A stretch of 16,181 nucleotides of DNA from Baffinella frigidus (Eukaryota > Cryptophyceae > Cryptomonadales > Baffinellaceae). The stretch's first letter is position 1. Every line of letters begins with the position of its first letter. Shown piece after piece: positions 6,177 to 13,720 of the stretch. Made by a program: the position numbers and the translations under genes. Location of the stretch: positions 315,020 through 331,200 of the forward strand of contig MU646572.1 in the NCBI GenBank assembly GCA_026770585.1, in the 5' to 3' direction. The notes beneath the pieces were generated by a model, which was not told the origin of the DNA, did not search any database, and was given only the letters and a program-made list of their open reading frames with translations.

Positions 6177-6387
6177 CCACTCGAGGCTAGAAATGTAACC
6201 ATTTTTAAACCGGGATTTGTTTACAGGTGAAGAAAAAAAAGGTGGCTGTAGTAATTTTCACACACATAGGGGCGTTTGGTCACGTTACTGGGGGAATTCC
6301 CCAAGTAACGTGACCAATCCTGCCCGTGACTGGTACTAAATTTAACAAGCCCACATTTAAAATACTCCATCTTCCAGCCTCGAGTGG
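6177..6387. mobile_element. Foldback element with an internal 42-bp palindrome
   Basis: CCACTCGAGGCT (6177-6188) and AGCCTCGAGTGG (6376-6387) are perfect inverted ends, with weaker similarity continuing inwards for about 20 bp. Within it, 6276-6317 is an uninterrupted 42-bp palindrome, TTGGTCACGTTACT at one end and AGTAACGTGACCAA at the other, centred on GAATTC with one mismatched pair. Confidence 0.7.
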
Positions 6388-6634
6388 CTGCACTGGAGAG
6401 CTAAACGCGACCCGAAAGCAAAACAATGCTTTCGCAGCAGATCGTTTCTACGGAAAGGCGTGATGTTCGCCTATGTTGGGAGAAATCAAAACCTCAAGGA
6501 CCTAAAGGATCCTCACAATTTGCTTGATATCCTTCATGCACATACCCTCTGCCCCCGCGTTGGTTCAAGACCGAGTCTCTCGGATGGGGGTGCCGTGGCA
6601 AATGGGGATACCAGCAGGCTGCACGCCTCATCCC
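6388..6634. other. Stretch without a recognisable gene
   Basis: An open frame from 6460 on the plus strand runs into the minisatellite. Its first part has no recognisable domain and its second part is repeat-encoded, so I do not call a gene. Confidence 0.45.
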
Positions 6635-6893
6635 CAGGCTACGACCCGCCCCCATCAGGCTACGACCCGCCCCCATCAGGCTACGACCCGCCCCCAACGC
6701 GCTCACCCGCAATGAGGCGACGACCCGCCCCCAACGCGCTCACCCAGGCGACGACCCGCCCCCAGGCTACGACCCGCCCCCAACGCGCTCCCAGGCGACG
6801 ACCCGCCCCCAACGCGCTCACCCGCAATGAGGCGACGACCCGCCCCCAACGCGCTCCCAGGCTACGACCCGCCCCCAACGCGCTCACCCGCAA
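6635..6893 (+). repeat. GC-rich minisatellite, nine GACCCGCCCCC cores
   Basis: The core GGCTACGACCCGCCCCC or GGCGACGACCCGCCCCC occurs nine times. It is followed by ATCA, by AACGCGCTCACCCGCAATGA, by AACGCGCTCCCA or by nothing, giving composite units of 17 to about 37 bp. Unit lengths are not multiples of three and the reading frame changes between units, which argues against selection for a repeat protein (PPP-rich, then RPAPNALT in successive frames). Confidence 0.9.
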
Positions 6894-6896
6894 AAC

Positions 6897-7042
6897 ATCT
6901 CATATGAAAACGGTTTTAATTTAAAACTTCTGGGCAATGACATTTACTACACAGCATGATCCTATTTGGTAATATTAAAGCATTGTGCAGTAATCTTCAT
7001 TGATTCCAAAGGGTTTAGATTAAAACCGTTTTCATGTGAGAT
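6897..7042. mobile_element. Foldback element, 146 bp
   Basis: Terminal inverted repeats of 24 bp with one mismatch: ATCTCATATGAAAACGG at 6897 and CCGTTTTCATGTGAGAT ending at 7042. The interior is AT-rich and non-coding. It starts a few bases after the minisatellite ends. Confidence 0.85.
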
Positions 7043-7296
7043 CCTTCCTCTCTTCCACAAAGTGCGCTCCGCAGATCAGCTCATGCATGTTCGTGGTACC
7101 AATGAAAAAATCCCTGGTACAAAGACATCCTATCACCCGAAATTGCGACCGAATTTTCGTTGTCAAAATTTCGTGCGAAGCCCACTGTGTGGCACACACG
7201 CGGTTGACAGCTGGGTCTGCGGTACAAACCCGTCAACTTTTCCGCACCAAAGAGCCCGGGGTCAACAACTCTGGGAGCCCAGATAGACTGAGGCTG
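7043..7296. other. Unassigned stretch with a solo family E end
   Basis: GAAGCCCACTGTGTGG at 7177-7192 matches the right end of family E elements, but no matching left end is visible. The open frames here have no recognisable domain. Confidence 0.45.
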
Positions 7297-7363
7297 AGCT
7301 AGACACGCGCGGCACCTGATCGTATTGTTGGTTTTACGGTCAACCAGGTTGGTTGCTGGAGCG

Positions 7364-7405
<42 letters not shown>

Positions 7406-7488
7406 CTCTCTCTCTCTCTCTCTCTCTCCCCCCCCTCTCTCTCTCTCGCATTCCGCTAGACGCTAGACAGGCGCGGCACCTGGTCTGG
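7297..7488. repeat. CT microsatellite between a diverged direct repeat
   Basis: The (CT)n tract with CCCTCCC and C-run interruptions occupies 7364-7447. It is bracketed by GCTAGACACGCGCGGCACCT (7297) and GCTAGACAGGCGCGGCACCT (7464), a 20-bp direct repeat with one change. Confidence 0.88.
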
Positions 7489-7524
7489 AAAGGCCTGGCT
7501 CCGCAGCCATGGCAAGCTCACTGG

Positions 7525-7850
7525 TGTCGAGGCAGTCCACTGCCCCCCGCCCGCCCTCTGCCACCCAGCGAGAGACCTTTACTGCTAAAATTCGTGGGCG
7601 AGGCCATGCAATTTAAACCGTGTTTTGGCTATCTTCGGGTGGACTTTGTGCTATTTTACAGCTATGTCGAAGCTAAGATAGAAAAATCTGGGAAAATCCA
7701 CCCTTAAGATAGCATAAAAGGCGGTTTAAATTGCATGGCCTCGGACACTAAAATAAAACATTTTTTTTTCGAGGCAGTCCACCGCGCGCCACTCGCCCGC
7801 CCTCTGCCACCCTGAGAGAGAGACCTTGAAGGCTAAAATAAAATAAAGGC
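7525..7850. repeat. Direct repeat of about 65 bp flanking a foldback
   Basis: TCGAGGCAGTCCACTG at about 7528 and TCGAGGCAGTCCACCG at about 7769 begin matching blocks. Both contain CGCCCGCCCTCTGCCACCC, a GAGAGACCTT and GCTAAAAT. The foldback at 7599-7743 lies between them. This is too long for a simple target duplication, so it points to a local duplication around or before the insertion. Confidence 0.72.
7599..7743. mobile_element. Foldback element H, 145 bp
   Basis: CGAGGCCATGCAATTTAAACC at the left and its near-exact inverse at 7723-7743 form the ends. Inner blocks GGCTATCTTCGGGTGGA and TCCACCCTTAAGATAGC also pair with indels. A half copy of the right side lies at 15552-15592. Confidence 0.87.
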
Positions 7851-7959
7851 CTGAAATAGCACAGGGAACGCTCCTGAGACAGACGCTTGTTACTACCAGA
7901 GAATGGACCGTTAGAACAGGGTGTCAACTTCCATCTCAGTAAGTCAATTTCGCTGTGAA

Positions 7960-8019
7960 AATCTGAGACCGGAGTTCGAGCATATCCGGTCTCAAAGTAC
8001 GTAACTCCGGTCTCAGATT
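7960..8019. repeat. Perfect 17-bp inverted repeat with a third half-site
   Basis: AATCTGAGACCGGAGTT (7960-7976) and AACTCCGGTCTCAGATT (8003-8019) are exact inverses. Between them ATATCCGGTCTCAAAG repeats the right arm's core. The layout resembles a multi-site binding target or a small foldback. Confidence 0.75.
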
Positions 8020-8078
8020 AGTCAACCCGGTCGTTCAAGGCAGTCTCAGAAGTATCCAGAAGGAATCCCATGTATTAG

Positions 8079-8213
8079 ATTCCGAATAAATGGACTCTTT
8101 ACCACACATGGGATCGCAACGTCATCAAACTGTTTATTGTTGTGCACCCCTTTTTGTGTACACCTATTTTTGTGTCCATTTATTCGAAAGGGGGATCCAT
8201 TTATTCGAAAGAG
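8079..8213. repeat. Foldback with repeated CCATTTATTCGAAAG end
   Basis: TCCGAATAAATGGAC near 8080 is inverted relative to GTCCATTTATTCGAAA near 8175. The right end is repeated directly at about 8195-8213. The short open frame across it (containing HLFERG twice) is made by this repeat and is not a gene. Confidence 0.6.
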
Positions 8214-8260
8214 GTCGGCCATGTAGAATACCCCCTCCCTACCACCCAGCGGGATCCCAA

Positions 8261-8422
8261 CCTACGCAGCGGACTTCGGATGGATTTTGAATAACCCCTA
8301 CGAGATAAGACCTAGGACCCTACGGCAGGCAACTCGTAGGGACATAGGGGGGTTCCTTCGGATAAGGTTACCGAAACTCGGGTATTTCCTGCCCGAAAAT
8401 CCCTTCGTAGCCCGCTGTGTGG
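8261..8422. mobile_element. Family E element, copy at 8261 (162 bp)
   Basis: The left end CCTACGCAGCGGACTTCGGA and the right end CCTTCGTAGCCCGCTGTGTGG are partly inverted. The interior shares CCTACGGNAGGCAAC, CATAGGGGG, GGATAAGGT and AAACTCGGG with the copy at 11167-11319. The open frame starting at 8287 lies entirely in this and the next element. Confidence 0.78.
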
Positions 8423-8424
8423 TA

Positions 8425-8587
8425 AAGCGCTTGCGGGAAAACTTGGCCGATTTCAACGAGAAACGTTTTCACATTTTGTACCAGAATCGTTTAGATGGAC
8501 CGGTTTCATGTCACGTCCTGGTACAAAAGCTCTGAATTTCTGAAAAAAAAATCTCGTTGAAATCGGCGAAGTTTTCCCGCAAGCGTT
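8425..8587. mobile_element. Foldback element D, about 163 bp
   Basis: Arms of 36-37 bp: CGCTTGCGGGAAAACTTGGC on the left, and the inverse, with two or three differences, at 8552-8587. A second inverted pair, TTTTGTACCAG (8474-8484) and CTGGTACAAAA (8518-8528), lies inside. The element begins within three bases of the family E copy. Confidence 0.85.
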
Positions 8588-8745
8588 CTAAGGTAGCCTA
8601 GTCTGCGCGCTTCTGGCCCAGAAGCCGACACGCCTCGAATTCCGCGATCACCCTTCTATTTGACGCCGCCTATCAAGCTGGGCTATCAACCGTGAAGCTG
8701 GTCAAACACTAAATCTCTAAACACGAAAGCTCTCCCTCTGGATGA

Positions 8746-8902
8746 AATCTCATCCCGCCATGTAGTTAATTTAATTGCTCGAAACTCATACTTTTGGCAT
8801 CATATTCTGCCTGAAGTGGCCAAATTGGCAACTTCTGGCACCTTCTGACGCCAAAAGTATGCGTTTCGAGCAATCAAATTAAATACCTGGCGGGATGAAA
8901 TC
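8746..8902. mobile_element. Foldback element F, 149 bp, possible AATC target duplication
   Basis: TCATCCCGCCATGTAGTTAA at 8750 and the inverted right end finishing GGCGGGATGA at 8898 form long imperfect arms, with inner blocks TGCTCGAAACTCATACTTTTGGC-like on both sides. AATC flanks both ends (8746-8749 and 8899-8902). A 4-bp duplication is short, so this is tentative. Confidence 0.75.
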
Positions 8903-8918
8903 GCGGGAGTGCAGACCT

Positions 8919-9066
8919 TATCTCAGAAAAGGGATTCTAAAGTTCGTTTTTTGAAGTCAATTCCTGTACAAATTCGTCAACCTATTCTTTTCTCCACGCA
9001 TAAGTTGACATATCTGAAGGGGAATTGACTTGCGAAAACGAATTTTAGAACCCCTTCTCTGAGATA
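8919..9066. mobile_element. MITE family C, copy 2 (144 bp, TA target)
   Basis: The element 8921-9064 is flanked by TA on both sides, starts TCTCAGAAAAGGGATTC and ends CTTCTCTGAGA. AAGTCAATTCC, GTACAAATTCGTCAAC and GCATAAGTTGACA align with copy 1. Its arms are more diverged than those of copy 1, so it is the older insertion or has decayed faster. Confidence 0.9.
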
Positions 9067-9184
9067 GGACCTGTACGTCCCTGGCCTGCGGAGGCACCAG
9101 AAGATCCTCCAGAAGAGCCGGGCGCAGGAACCGCGGCTTCCAGCAGGTCCGGGCGCAGAAACTGCAGCACCGGGATACCCACTT

Positions 9185-9353
9185 CACTCCGAGCCACACC
9201 ATTTTAGCTAAGTCAACCAGCTCACCGAAGTCAACTTTCCCCTGATTTCGTTTAGATCGACCCTGCCACCATGTCAGGCATTTGACTTAAGGCGCTGGCT
9301 TTCAGGGTGAGTTGACTTAGCTGAAATGTTGTGGCTCGGTGTGGCTCGGAGTG
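9185..9353. mobile_element. Foldback element G, 169 bp
   Basis: CACTCCGAGCCACACC at 9185 and the inverse at 9338-9353 are the ends. On the right the GTGGCTCGG unit is doubled. TTTAGCTAAGTCAAC and GTTGACTTAGCTGAAA pair further in. Confidence 0.82.
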
Positions 9354-9356
9354 CAG

Positions 9357-9426
9357 TTAGCACCCACCAAGGTCTTCACGGATGCAGTCCATCTAAACGA
9401 TTCGTACTAGAATCTTATCCATTTGC
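9357..9426 (+). repeat. Dispersed 70-bp repeat, copy 1
   Basis: It contains CTTCACGGATGCAGTCCA and GTACTAGAATCTTATCCATT, and matches 12439-12508 over about 70 bp at roughly four of five positions. It starts four bases after foldback G. Confidence 0.7.
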
Positions 9427-9516
9427 ATTGGATTCCAACCGCATTTCCCCAGAGAATCCGGGGGGAAATATCTTGGGTCGCTGCTAAGCGGGCGAGAACC
9501 CCGACTTGGACTGGAT

Positions 9517-9703
9517 CCACATGAAGATTTCATGTGGAAACACGTTGAATTTATAAACTCGGATTCAGAGGGGGCCCACTCGACCTATTTTGTGTAGGAA
9601 CATGTTGACCTGGAATGTGGCACCCAAGGGTTCCTATTGGAAAGTTGTAGCCCTCGAAATTCTAAGAATCTTTGCCATAGGAACCCCTCGGTGCCACATT
9701 CCA
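9517..9703. repeat. Small hairpin and a 27-bp inverted repeat
   Basis: CCACATGAA (9517-9525) pairs with TTCATGTGG (9529-9537). Separately, 9611-9637 (TGGAATGTGGCACCC...) is inverted at 9677-9703 with about two or three mismatches. The enclosed frame starting at 9590 is therefore element sequence rather than a gene. Confidence 0.72.
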
Positions 9704-9761
9704 CGGAACGAGTTACAAGGGCTCTACCGTCGTTCTGGGGTCCCGAGGCGGGCCCGTCAGG

Positions 9762-9971
9762 TCCACCGTGGGACGCTCAGGGCTGCAACTTTTGACCCAC
9801 AGGGCTTCTTTCACTTTTCTCAACGGTTCTGGAATCCCCATGATGCCGAAGCTTTCATCAAAAGTCAACTTACCTGAAAATAATTAACGTGAAGGATTTT
9901 TCTAATGCAAATTGGTCCCGTAACACGCCGGAATCCAGGGTCAATGAATCCCTCGTAGCCCACCGAGTGGA
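9762..9971. mobile_element. Family E-related element with long interior (210 bp)
   Basis: The ends are TCCACCGTGGGACGCTCA and TCGTAGCCCACCGAGTGGA. The interior from 9852 (CTTTCATCAAAAGTCAACTT) through about 9936 matches 13792-13873, including TTGGTCCCGTAACA and CCGGAAT. It is longer than the copy at 13772 because of extra sequence near the left end. Confidence 0.65.
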
Positions 9972-10073
9972 TACCACGAAGCACCTTTCCAAAACAAAAC
10001 CGTGAGTAGTTCCCTTGAAATATCCTAGACTCATATGAGTTGTAGCAGCCCCACCGGCAGGATAGTCAACCCC

Positions 10074-10298
10074 AGGGAGAGAGATTGCGAGGAGGGGTGG
10101 GAGGGAGGAGAGAGGAGGGGGGGGAAGGGAGGGGGAGAGGAGGGAGAGGAGGGAGGAGGGAGGAGAGAGGAGAGAGGAGAGAGGAGATAGAGAGGGGATG
10201 AGGACGGGGGTGGGGGGACGCGGGAAGAGAGAGAGAGGGAGGGAGGGAGAGAGAGAGAGAGAGGGAGAGAGGGAGAGAGGGAGAGAGAGAGGGGACAG
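10074..10298 (+). repeat. 225-bp polypurine (GA/GGA) tract
   Basis: Almost entirely A and G on the plus strand, moving from GGAGGG blocks to (GA)n, with a few T and C interruptions near 10200-10222. Such tracts can adopt triplex (H-DNA) structure. Serine-, leucine- and proline-rich frames on the minus strand are a by-product. Confidence 0.92.
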
Positions 10299-10379
10299 AC
10301 CGTAGCGGAGACGTCAGCAAAGCACGAGACAGCTCTCTCGCGCCTCAGGCTCCCGAAAAAGTAGCCTCCAAAGCCCTCC

Positions 10380-10640
10380 TCCCGCCCGCCGCCCTGCAAA
10401 CAGGTGTGTACGTTGTTAAACGTTGTTGAAAAATGCGGCGTGTGTTTGTACGTTGTTGTACGTTGTTGCTAACAAATGCGACGTGTGCCGACACACGGGG
10501 GGGAAAGCGAGATTTGATAGTTTGACAAACACGAGCGCGTCACGCTAGGGGGGAGAGGTGCACCTTCCCCCCGCCCCCCGCCCTGCAAATAGGCGAGTAC
10601 GTTGTTAAAAAATGCGGGGTGTGCCGTCACCCCCCCCCCC
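10380..10640 (+). repeat. Duplicated GCCCTGCAAA...TACGTTGTT module
   Basis: GCCCTGCAAACAGGTGTGTA (about 10391) and GCCCTGCAAATAGGCGAGTA (about 10580) each lead into CGTTGTTAAA and a GCGGNGTGTG block. Extra CGTTGTT copies occur near 10422 and 10449-10468. A long C-run follows the second module (about 10629-10642). Confidence 0.65.
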
Positions 10641-10837
10641 CCGTTCTGACGACGCACGGCGCGTTTGTTCAGAACGTACACGCCTATTTTCCAATGAACA
10701 ACGTTGGCACATAGGAGCACGCGAAATTGCCAGCAACGCCACCCGCCCTGCACGGCACACCGTGTCAGAATTTGCTGAGAACGGACACGCCTACGTTCCA
10801 CTGAAGATACATGTACAAATGGGAGCATGCAGTTTCT

Positions 10838-10990
10838 TGGTCGGATAGCGAGGGGGCAAACGGATCTGTTTAATTCGGGTACGAGTTCAAAAAATGGCAC
10901 CAGTCGTGTCCAACTTGTGGGCGCTGGACTTCCCATTTGGAAGGCTAGCCAGACATTGCCCGATCCGTTTGCCCCCTCGCTATCCGAGCA
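10838..10990. mobile_element. Foldback element I, perfect 25-bp core arms
   Basis: CGGATAGCGAGGGGGCAAAC begins the left arm (10842-10866), which is the exact inverse of 10962-10986. With four more outer bases per side the match continues with about one or two mismatches. The interior includes AATTCGGGTACGAG. A half copy in reverse orientation lies at 13629-13704. Confidence 0.9.
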
Positions 10991-11031
10991 AGGTTCAGAC
11001 TGCGTGAAAGTGGAACAATGCCTGCCAGAAT

Positions 11032-11098
11032 GTGGACCGCTTTCGTGAGAGTGGACCACTTTCGTGAGAGTGGACCACTTTCGTGAGAGTGGACCACT
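11032..11098 (+). repeat. 19-bp tandem array, 3.5 units (forward arm)
   Basis: GTGGACCACTTTCGTGAGA is repeated at 11032 (one change), 11051 and 11070, with a partial unit to 11098. Each unit contains the palindromic GTGGACCAC. The same unit appears inverted in the array at 11407-11539. Confidence 0.93.
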
Positions 11099-11166
11099 CT
11101 CACCTCAGAGTGGGGCAAATCCTCGTTGCCCCTGATTTGTACCACAGGTCTCCGCATTGGAACAAT

Positions 11167-11319
11167 CCACACAGCGGACTTCGAAGGGATTTCGGAAAGA
11201 GATACGACCTTGGACCCTACGGTAGGCAACCTGTTGAGGCATAGGGGGATTCCCACGGATAAGGTCATGGAAACTCGGGCTCTCAGAGCCCGAAAATGCC
11301 TCCGTAGCCCGCTGTGTGG
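11167..11319. mobile_element. Family E element, copy at 11167 (153 bp)
   Basis: The left end CCACACAGCGGACTTCGAAG and the right end CTCCGTAGCCCGCTGTGTGG are imperfect inverts. The interior carries CCTACGGTAGGCAAC, GGATAAGGTCATGG and AAACTCGGGCTC. It lies between the two oppositely oriented 19-bp arrays. Confidence 0.82.
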
Positions 11320-11406
11320 GCGTGGCGACTCAAGCGGTCGCTCCCTCCGCCAGAATCGCTAATTCGGGATTGAGGGACGCTCGCACGGGAAGAGGACGCG
11401 GAGACA

Positions 11407-11539
11407 GCGGTCCACTCTCACGAAAGTGGTCCACTCTCACGAAAGTGGTCCACTTTCACGAAAGTGGTCCACTCTCACAAAAGTGGTCCACTTTCACGAA
11501 AGTGGTCTACTCTCACGAAAGTGGTCCACTTTCACGAAG
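11407..11539 (-). repeat. 19-bp tandem array, 7 units (inverted arm)
   Basis: Seven units, exactly 19 bp each, of GTGGTCCACTCTCACGAAA or a one- or two-base variant. The fifth base pair of C/T after CCACT alternates between units (CTCTCAC and CTTTCAC). The array is the reverse complement of that at 11032-11098. Both strands are open through it, giving a HESGPLSRKWST-like repeat, which is an effect of the unit. Confidence 0.95.
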
Positions 11540-11609
11540 CGGCACGGACCTGGGCCATAGCCGGGGTGCCATCCATCACTGAAAACGACTGCTTGACCCC
11601 CCCCTGCCG

Positions 11610-11713
11610 CAGCGCTTCGATCGCCCGCGCGTTCTCCAGCCCGAAAATAACCTGTTCATGCCCGGATATAACCTGTTCAATTCCAGCCCGAATATAACCA
11701 GTTCAACATAAAA
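11610..11713 (+). repeat. Short tandem CCCGAATATAACCTGTTCA units and dispersed repeat
   Basis: Units begin CCCG at 11640, 11661 and 11687 and share ATAACCTGTTCA. The 46 bp at 11610-11655 match 12144-12189 with six differences (CAGCGCTTCGATCGCC versus CAGCGCTTCGATTGCC and onwards). Confidence 0.72.
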
Positions 11714-12035
11714 CCCGATTCCAAAATCAATGTGGAAACCGGTTCGGTTTCTAGTTGGATTTCTCACTGTGTCCCGGCGCTGCCACGCCAGAGTCTTGGA
11801 AGGGGTCGCCAAAAGTCAATTCCTCCTCAAGGCAGGAGGGGGTTCAAAAGTTAACATGCGTACCCTGGTACGCAATAAAAAATGCAACCTCCTCGTCAAA
11901 GCTGCTGTTTCTGCGCCCGGATCAAAATATGTTCAAATCTAAGCCATTTCCCGTTACCTTATCCGTTTGAACCCTCCCTATGTCCCGCTCGTCCCGCGCT
12001 GGTGGAAGGCTCGGTCGGAGGAGACTCCACACCAC

Positions 12036-12049
12036 AGAGAGAGAGAGAG

Positions 12050-12085
<36 letters not shown>
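12036..12085 (+). repeat. GA microsatellite
   Basis: About 25 GA dinucleotides with one GC interruption. Confidence 0.95.
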
Positions 12086-12090
<5 letters not shown>

Positions 12091-12143
12091 CGGTTTCACC
12101 CAGAGGGGGAGATTAAGTGTTGAGCGTGATTCACGAGTGAAGA

Positions 12144-12300
12144 CAGCGCTTCGATTGCCTGCACGTGCTCCAGCCCGGATATAACCTGTGTGATTCCGGC
12201 TGATGTTGAGTGAAGATAACCTGTTGTTGACTAAAGACAACTGTTGTTGACTGAAGATAACTGTTGTTGACTAAAGATAACTGTTGTTGACTAAAGACAA
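12144..12300 (+). repeat. 20-bp tandem array, 4-5 units
   Basis: Exact 20-bp register: CTGTTGTTGACTAAAGACAA at 12221, then units at 12241, 12261 and 12281 with one or two changes. A more diverged unit lies at 12201. It is preceded by the second copy of the 46-bp dispersed repeat (12144-12189). Confidence 0.92.
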
Positions 12301-12888
12301 CCCGTTGATCGCGGCCGCAGTTGACTGAAAAGCGTCGGGGTTTGCCGACGCTCCAGGACGGTGACTAACTCAGGATGGTGTAGTGCCGGAGAACAAACAT
12401 ACACGCACCGAAAGCGCCTGGTGCTGCCTGTTGCCCACTTAGCAGCCACCGGGGGCTTCACGGATACAGTCCACCTAAATATTTTGTACTAGAATCGTAT
12501 CCATTGCCCCAGGACGGTGACTAAACCGGGAAAGAGTACCACTGCCGAGTGAGGACTGTACATAATTTAATGTTTTTTTTAAAAGATCACCTGAATCCTA
12601 AGGGAAATAGACTTTTAAAATGAAAAAGCCAGGTTCGGAATCTGGACCTGTCTTTCAAAAACGTGCTTGTTTCGCTCGACAGCGGCACCCGAGAACAAAC
12701 ATGCACGCATCGCTGGCTGATTCTGCTGCTGCTGTTAGAGCGGTATGCAGAAGCTGGCCGCCAAAACAACCAAGTTACAGCCAAGTACGGTTCTGGTACA
12801 AATCGTCGACGGCTATCAATTTTGAAAACTGGGCATTTCCATTGTCCCGTGACCAATCTCTCTGCACACCGCTCTACATACATGCAAC
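12301..12888. other. Repeat remnants, no supported gene
   Basis: It holds the second copy of the 70-bp dispersed repeat (12439-12508) and twice the motif GAGAACAAACAT followed by CACGCA (about 12389 and 12692). Open frames of about 114 codons exist on both strands at 12587-12964. They overlap each other, and neither has a recognisable domain or clear coding composition. Confidence 0.5.
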
Positions 12889-12921
12889 CACCTTGTTCCA
12901 CGTGAAGATTTCGACGGTCGG
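12889..12921 (-). pseudogene. Coding fragment PTVEIFTWNKV
   Basis: On the minus strand this 33-bp piece reads PTVEIFTWNKV, matching the ATVEIVTWNKV and ATVEIVAWNKV segments at 13499-13561 and 13331-13393. It stops soon after. The family is not recognised; it is the third and shortest copy. Confidence 0.4.
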
Positions 12922-13008
12922 GGAATGCCACTCAGAACACTACGGGGAACGTCCCTCAAGTTAATCATTGGATTGTTTCTTAGGAAACACGCCAAAAGTC
13001 AGCAATGG

Positions 13009-13105
13009 TTGGTCACGTTATCCCCGGATATCGGGGAAGATGTGACTCGTAGCCTTTTGAGCGGGAGGTCAAGTCGGCATCAATCAAGTTATTAGCTTGA
13101 GTGAT
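13009..13105. repeat. Palindrome and hairpin near a TTGGTCACGTTA motif
   Basis: TTGGTCACGTTA (near 13009) is the same motif that ends the 42-bp palindrome at 6276. It is followed by CCCCGGATATCGGGG (13022-13036). CATCAATCAAG (13078-13088) and CTTGAGTGATG (13095-13105) form a stem with one mismatch. Confidence 0.55.
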
Positions 13106-13180
13106 GGATACCGACATCCAACATCCAAGGCCAAACGCTGTTCTCGCGCGAGACCGCAAATCGTGTCAGACAGAGCCAGC

Positions 13181-13211
13181 AACCCTAACCCCTGAACCTA
13201 CACCCTAAACA
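13181..13211 (-). repeat. Degenerate CCCTAAA telomere-like patch
   Basis: AACCCTAACCCCTGAACC followed by ACACCCTAAACAC resembles the telomere unit in reverse orientation to the block at 2363. It is short and degenerate, so chance is possible. Confidence 0.35.
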
Positions 13212-13264
13212 CAAGATCGACAGCCACGAGGTGGCGCCCGCACCCGCCCCGCCCGAGGATCATC

Positions 13265-13330
13265 ACCGGTTGATTAAAACCGTTTGATTAAAACCTTGTT
13301 TGATTAAAACCTTGGGAACCGTTTGATTAG
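13265..13330 (+). repeat. Four copies of GTTTGATTAAAACC
   Basis: Variants at about 13267, 13282, 13299 and 13320, spaced 15-21 bp. The array ends where the minus-strand coding relic ends and may replace its 3' part. Confidence 0.8.
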
Positions 13331-13627
13331 AACCTTGTTCCACGCGACGATCTCGACAGTCGCGAAAAGGTAGCAGATAAGGACGGCCGTCCCAAAACCC
13401 TACCAACCTTGACTCGCATCGATCCGCTGCGCACAACACACCGGAAATTCGTTTCTGAAAACCGCGGAATTCAGCCCGATCGTGGTACGGGGGACGCCGA
13501 CCTTGTTCCACGTGACAATTTCGACGGTCGCGAGAGGGTAGTTCATGAGGATGGCCGTGGCCCAGGGTAGCGCTAGCGCGCGCTCCTCCTCCGTGAACGC
13601 CCCCTGTGTGCCCGTTTTAGAACACAC
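13331..13627 (-). pseudogene. Relic of a duplicated protein-coding gene, family not recognised
   Basis: The minus strand contains GAFTEEERALAL (13604-13569), then ATAILMNYPLATVEIVTWNK (13561-13502), then VGVPRTTIGLNSAVFRNEFP and a stop near 13400. Further on, 13393-13331 reads GTAVLICYLFATVEIVAWNK plus V. The two 21-codon segments share 14 residues, and of their 14 or so base differences five are silent third-position changes, which is what coding descent predicts. A methionine start near 13627 is possible but not supported by any signal. Known domains were not recognised. It is probably a decayed, tandemly duplicated gene or transposon-encoded protein. Confidence 0.45.
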
Positions 13628-13628
13628 T

Positions 13629-13704
13629 GGACGCGACTGGTGTTTGTCACGTCCAATTTCGTACCCGAATTGAAAAGATGCGTTTGCCCCCTCGCGATCC
13701 GACG
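13629..13704 (-). mobile_element. Half copy of foldback element I
   Basis: In reverse complement it matches the left half of the element at 10842, including CGGATNGCGAGGGGGCAAAC and AATTCGGGTACGA and the ACCAGTCG block. The other arm is missing. It separates the two GAFTEEER copies. Confidence 0.75.
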
Positions 13705-13720
13705 ACGGGTGCGGCAGGAC

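Noticed and set aside
6460-6924. 154-codon plus-strand frame with PPP repeats
   Set aside because: The repeat units are not multiples of three, so each passes through a different frame; the frame continues into a foldback element.
7972-7990. tRNA B-box-like GAGTTCGAGC
   Set aside because: No A box at the right distance and no cloverleaf can be drawn; the sequence is part of an inverted repeat.
11032-11539. CRISPR array
   Set aside because: The 19-bp units are contiguous with no unique spacers, and the context is eukaryotic.
12587-12964. Pair of 114-codon frames on opposite strands
   Set aside because: They overlap each other over nearly their whole length, have no recognisable domain, and include repeat pieces at both ends.
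13400-13500. Possible helicase (Pif1/Helitron-type) motif in VFRNEFPVCCAQ...ASQG
   Set aside because: The spacing loosely recalls the C-terminal FP...SQG signature, but the expected lysine before SQG and the following residues are absent, a stop comes two codons later, and no other helicase motif is present.
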